NCBI GenBank assembly: GCA_947628025.1 | Contig: CANQYH010000216.1 | Location: forward strand, 1 to 5,612 | DNA: 5,612 nt | Origin: an uncultured Lachnospiraceae bacterium | GTDB taxonomy: Bacteria; Bacillota; Clostridia; Lachnospirales; Lachnospiraceae | Reading direction: 5' to 3' | Part shown: piece by piece, positions 5,073-5,612 of the stretch | How the letters are laid out: every line of letters starts with the position of its first letter | Position numbering within the stretch: the stretch's first letter is position 1 | Program-made: the position numbers and the translations under genes | The notes under the pieces: generated by a model | Databases searched by the model: none | Seen by the model: the letters and a program-made list of their open reading frames with translations, nothing else | What the model was told of the DNA's origin: nothing

Positions 5073-5612
5073 ATGGAACATGGTGAGATCAAAATTGAGG
5101 CGCTGCCGAAAGAAAAATGGAAAGGCGTACCGATACCGCTGGTGACAAGAAGCGACAGCTACTATGATCTGGAAATGAACCCGCTGGACAGAAACGGGTG
5201 CACAATCGCTCTTGTCAGGAAACCGGCGGAAAAGGAAATCGTTCATACGCCGGAGGAATATGATTTCCCGGATTCCTTATATCAGGATCATTGGGAAAAA
5301 GCGGAAGCTTACGGCGTCCTCGGGTCGGACGGCGCTTTGTTGGCCTGTGTGGAAGTTTGTCCCGAAGAATGGTCAAACAGGCTTATGGTAACAGAGTTGT
5401 GGGTATCCGATGAGCTCCGCCGTCAGGGAATCGGCAGGAGGCTGATGGATAAAGCAAAGGAGATAGCTTGGCGTCAGAACAGGCGTGCTGTCATTCTGGA
5501 AACGCAGTCCTGCAATACGAACGCAATCGGGTTTTATCTTCACGAGGGCTTTGAACTGATAGGCTTTGATACATGCTGCTATACAAACAATGATATTGGC
5601 AGACGGGAGGTA
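5073..5612 (+). CDS. GNAT N-acetyltransferase, streptothricin acetyltransferase-like (3' end cut by window)
   Basis: An open frame of 180 codons runs off the right edge, probably only a few codons short of complete, since relatives are about 175-190 residues. GNAT motif A is clear: LWVSDELRRQGIGRRL (109-124), with the acetyl-CoA pyrophosphate loop RRQGIG (116-121). Motif B follows as LETQSCNTNAIGFYLHEGF (142-160). The run LETQ..N..A..FY...GF.....D..CY is also the hallmark of streptothricin acetyltransferases of the Sat family, which acetylate the antibiotic's beta-lysine. Many relatives with this layout are uncharacterised, so resistance to streptothricin is a hypothesis only. AAAGGA at 5058-5063 precedes the ATG by 9 bases, and an in-frame TGA at 5031-5033 rules out a longer N-terminus. 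The 51-base gap after the permease shows no terminator, so co-transcription is possible. Confidence 0.85.
   Translation, partial: MEHGEIKIEALPKEKWKGVPIPLVTRSDSYYDLEMNPLDRNGCTIALVRKPAEKEIVHTPEEYDFPDSLYQDHWEKAEAYGVLGSDGALLACVEVCPEEWSNRLMVTELWVSDELRRQGIGRRLMDKAKEIAWRQNRRAVILETQSCNTNAIGFYLHEGFELIGFDTCCYTNNDIGRREV

Overview
The window looks like a chromosomal accessory segment from a mid-GC Firmicute, most likely a gut clostridium of the Lachnospiraceae type. This is an inference from gene style: a clostridial tyrosine-recombinase tail, a LanFEG-like ABC transporter, a Sat-like acetyltransferase and Gram-positive ribosome binding sites. No taxonomic marker gene is present.

Layout on the + strand. 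Positions 1-95 hold the last 30 codons of an unidentified gene, closed by an intrinsic terminator (133-171). A leader with three back-to-back DNA palindromes (225-251) precedes a 546-residue sigma factor gene (262-1902). Its first ~160 residues are a compact ECF-type sigma factor. The remaining ~385 residues are an unusually large C-terminal extension that begins with a probable winged helix. Just after it, 1934-1971 carries a second, internally deleted copy of the tail of the gene at the left edge, followed by another terminator-like hairpin.

The 825-base stretch 1903-2727 has no full-length gene but is not empty. On the - strand, 2061-2237 encodes an intact C-terminus of a tyrosine recombinase (HxLRxT, GHS and catalytic Tyr all present) whose upstream part is gone, marking a decayed mobile element. 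On the + strand, 2370-2727 holds a promoter-like sequence, a possible leader peptide ORF, three long hairpins whose G-U pairs all favour + strand RNA, and a T-run after the first of the three. Together these look like a structured leader or attenuator ahead of the transporter operon.

Positions 2728-5021 encode an ATP-binding protein and two six-helix permeases of the LanFEG/BcrAB type, which normally expel peptide antibiotics from the membrane. A GNAT acetyltransferase resembling streptothricin acetyltransferases (5073 to the right edge) follows in the same direction. The plausible combined theme is antimicrobial self-protection or resistance, with the fused sigma factor as a candidate regulator. 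No peptide biosynthesis gene and no two-component system is visible in the window.
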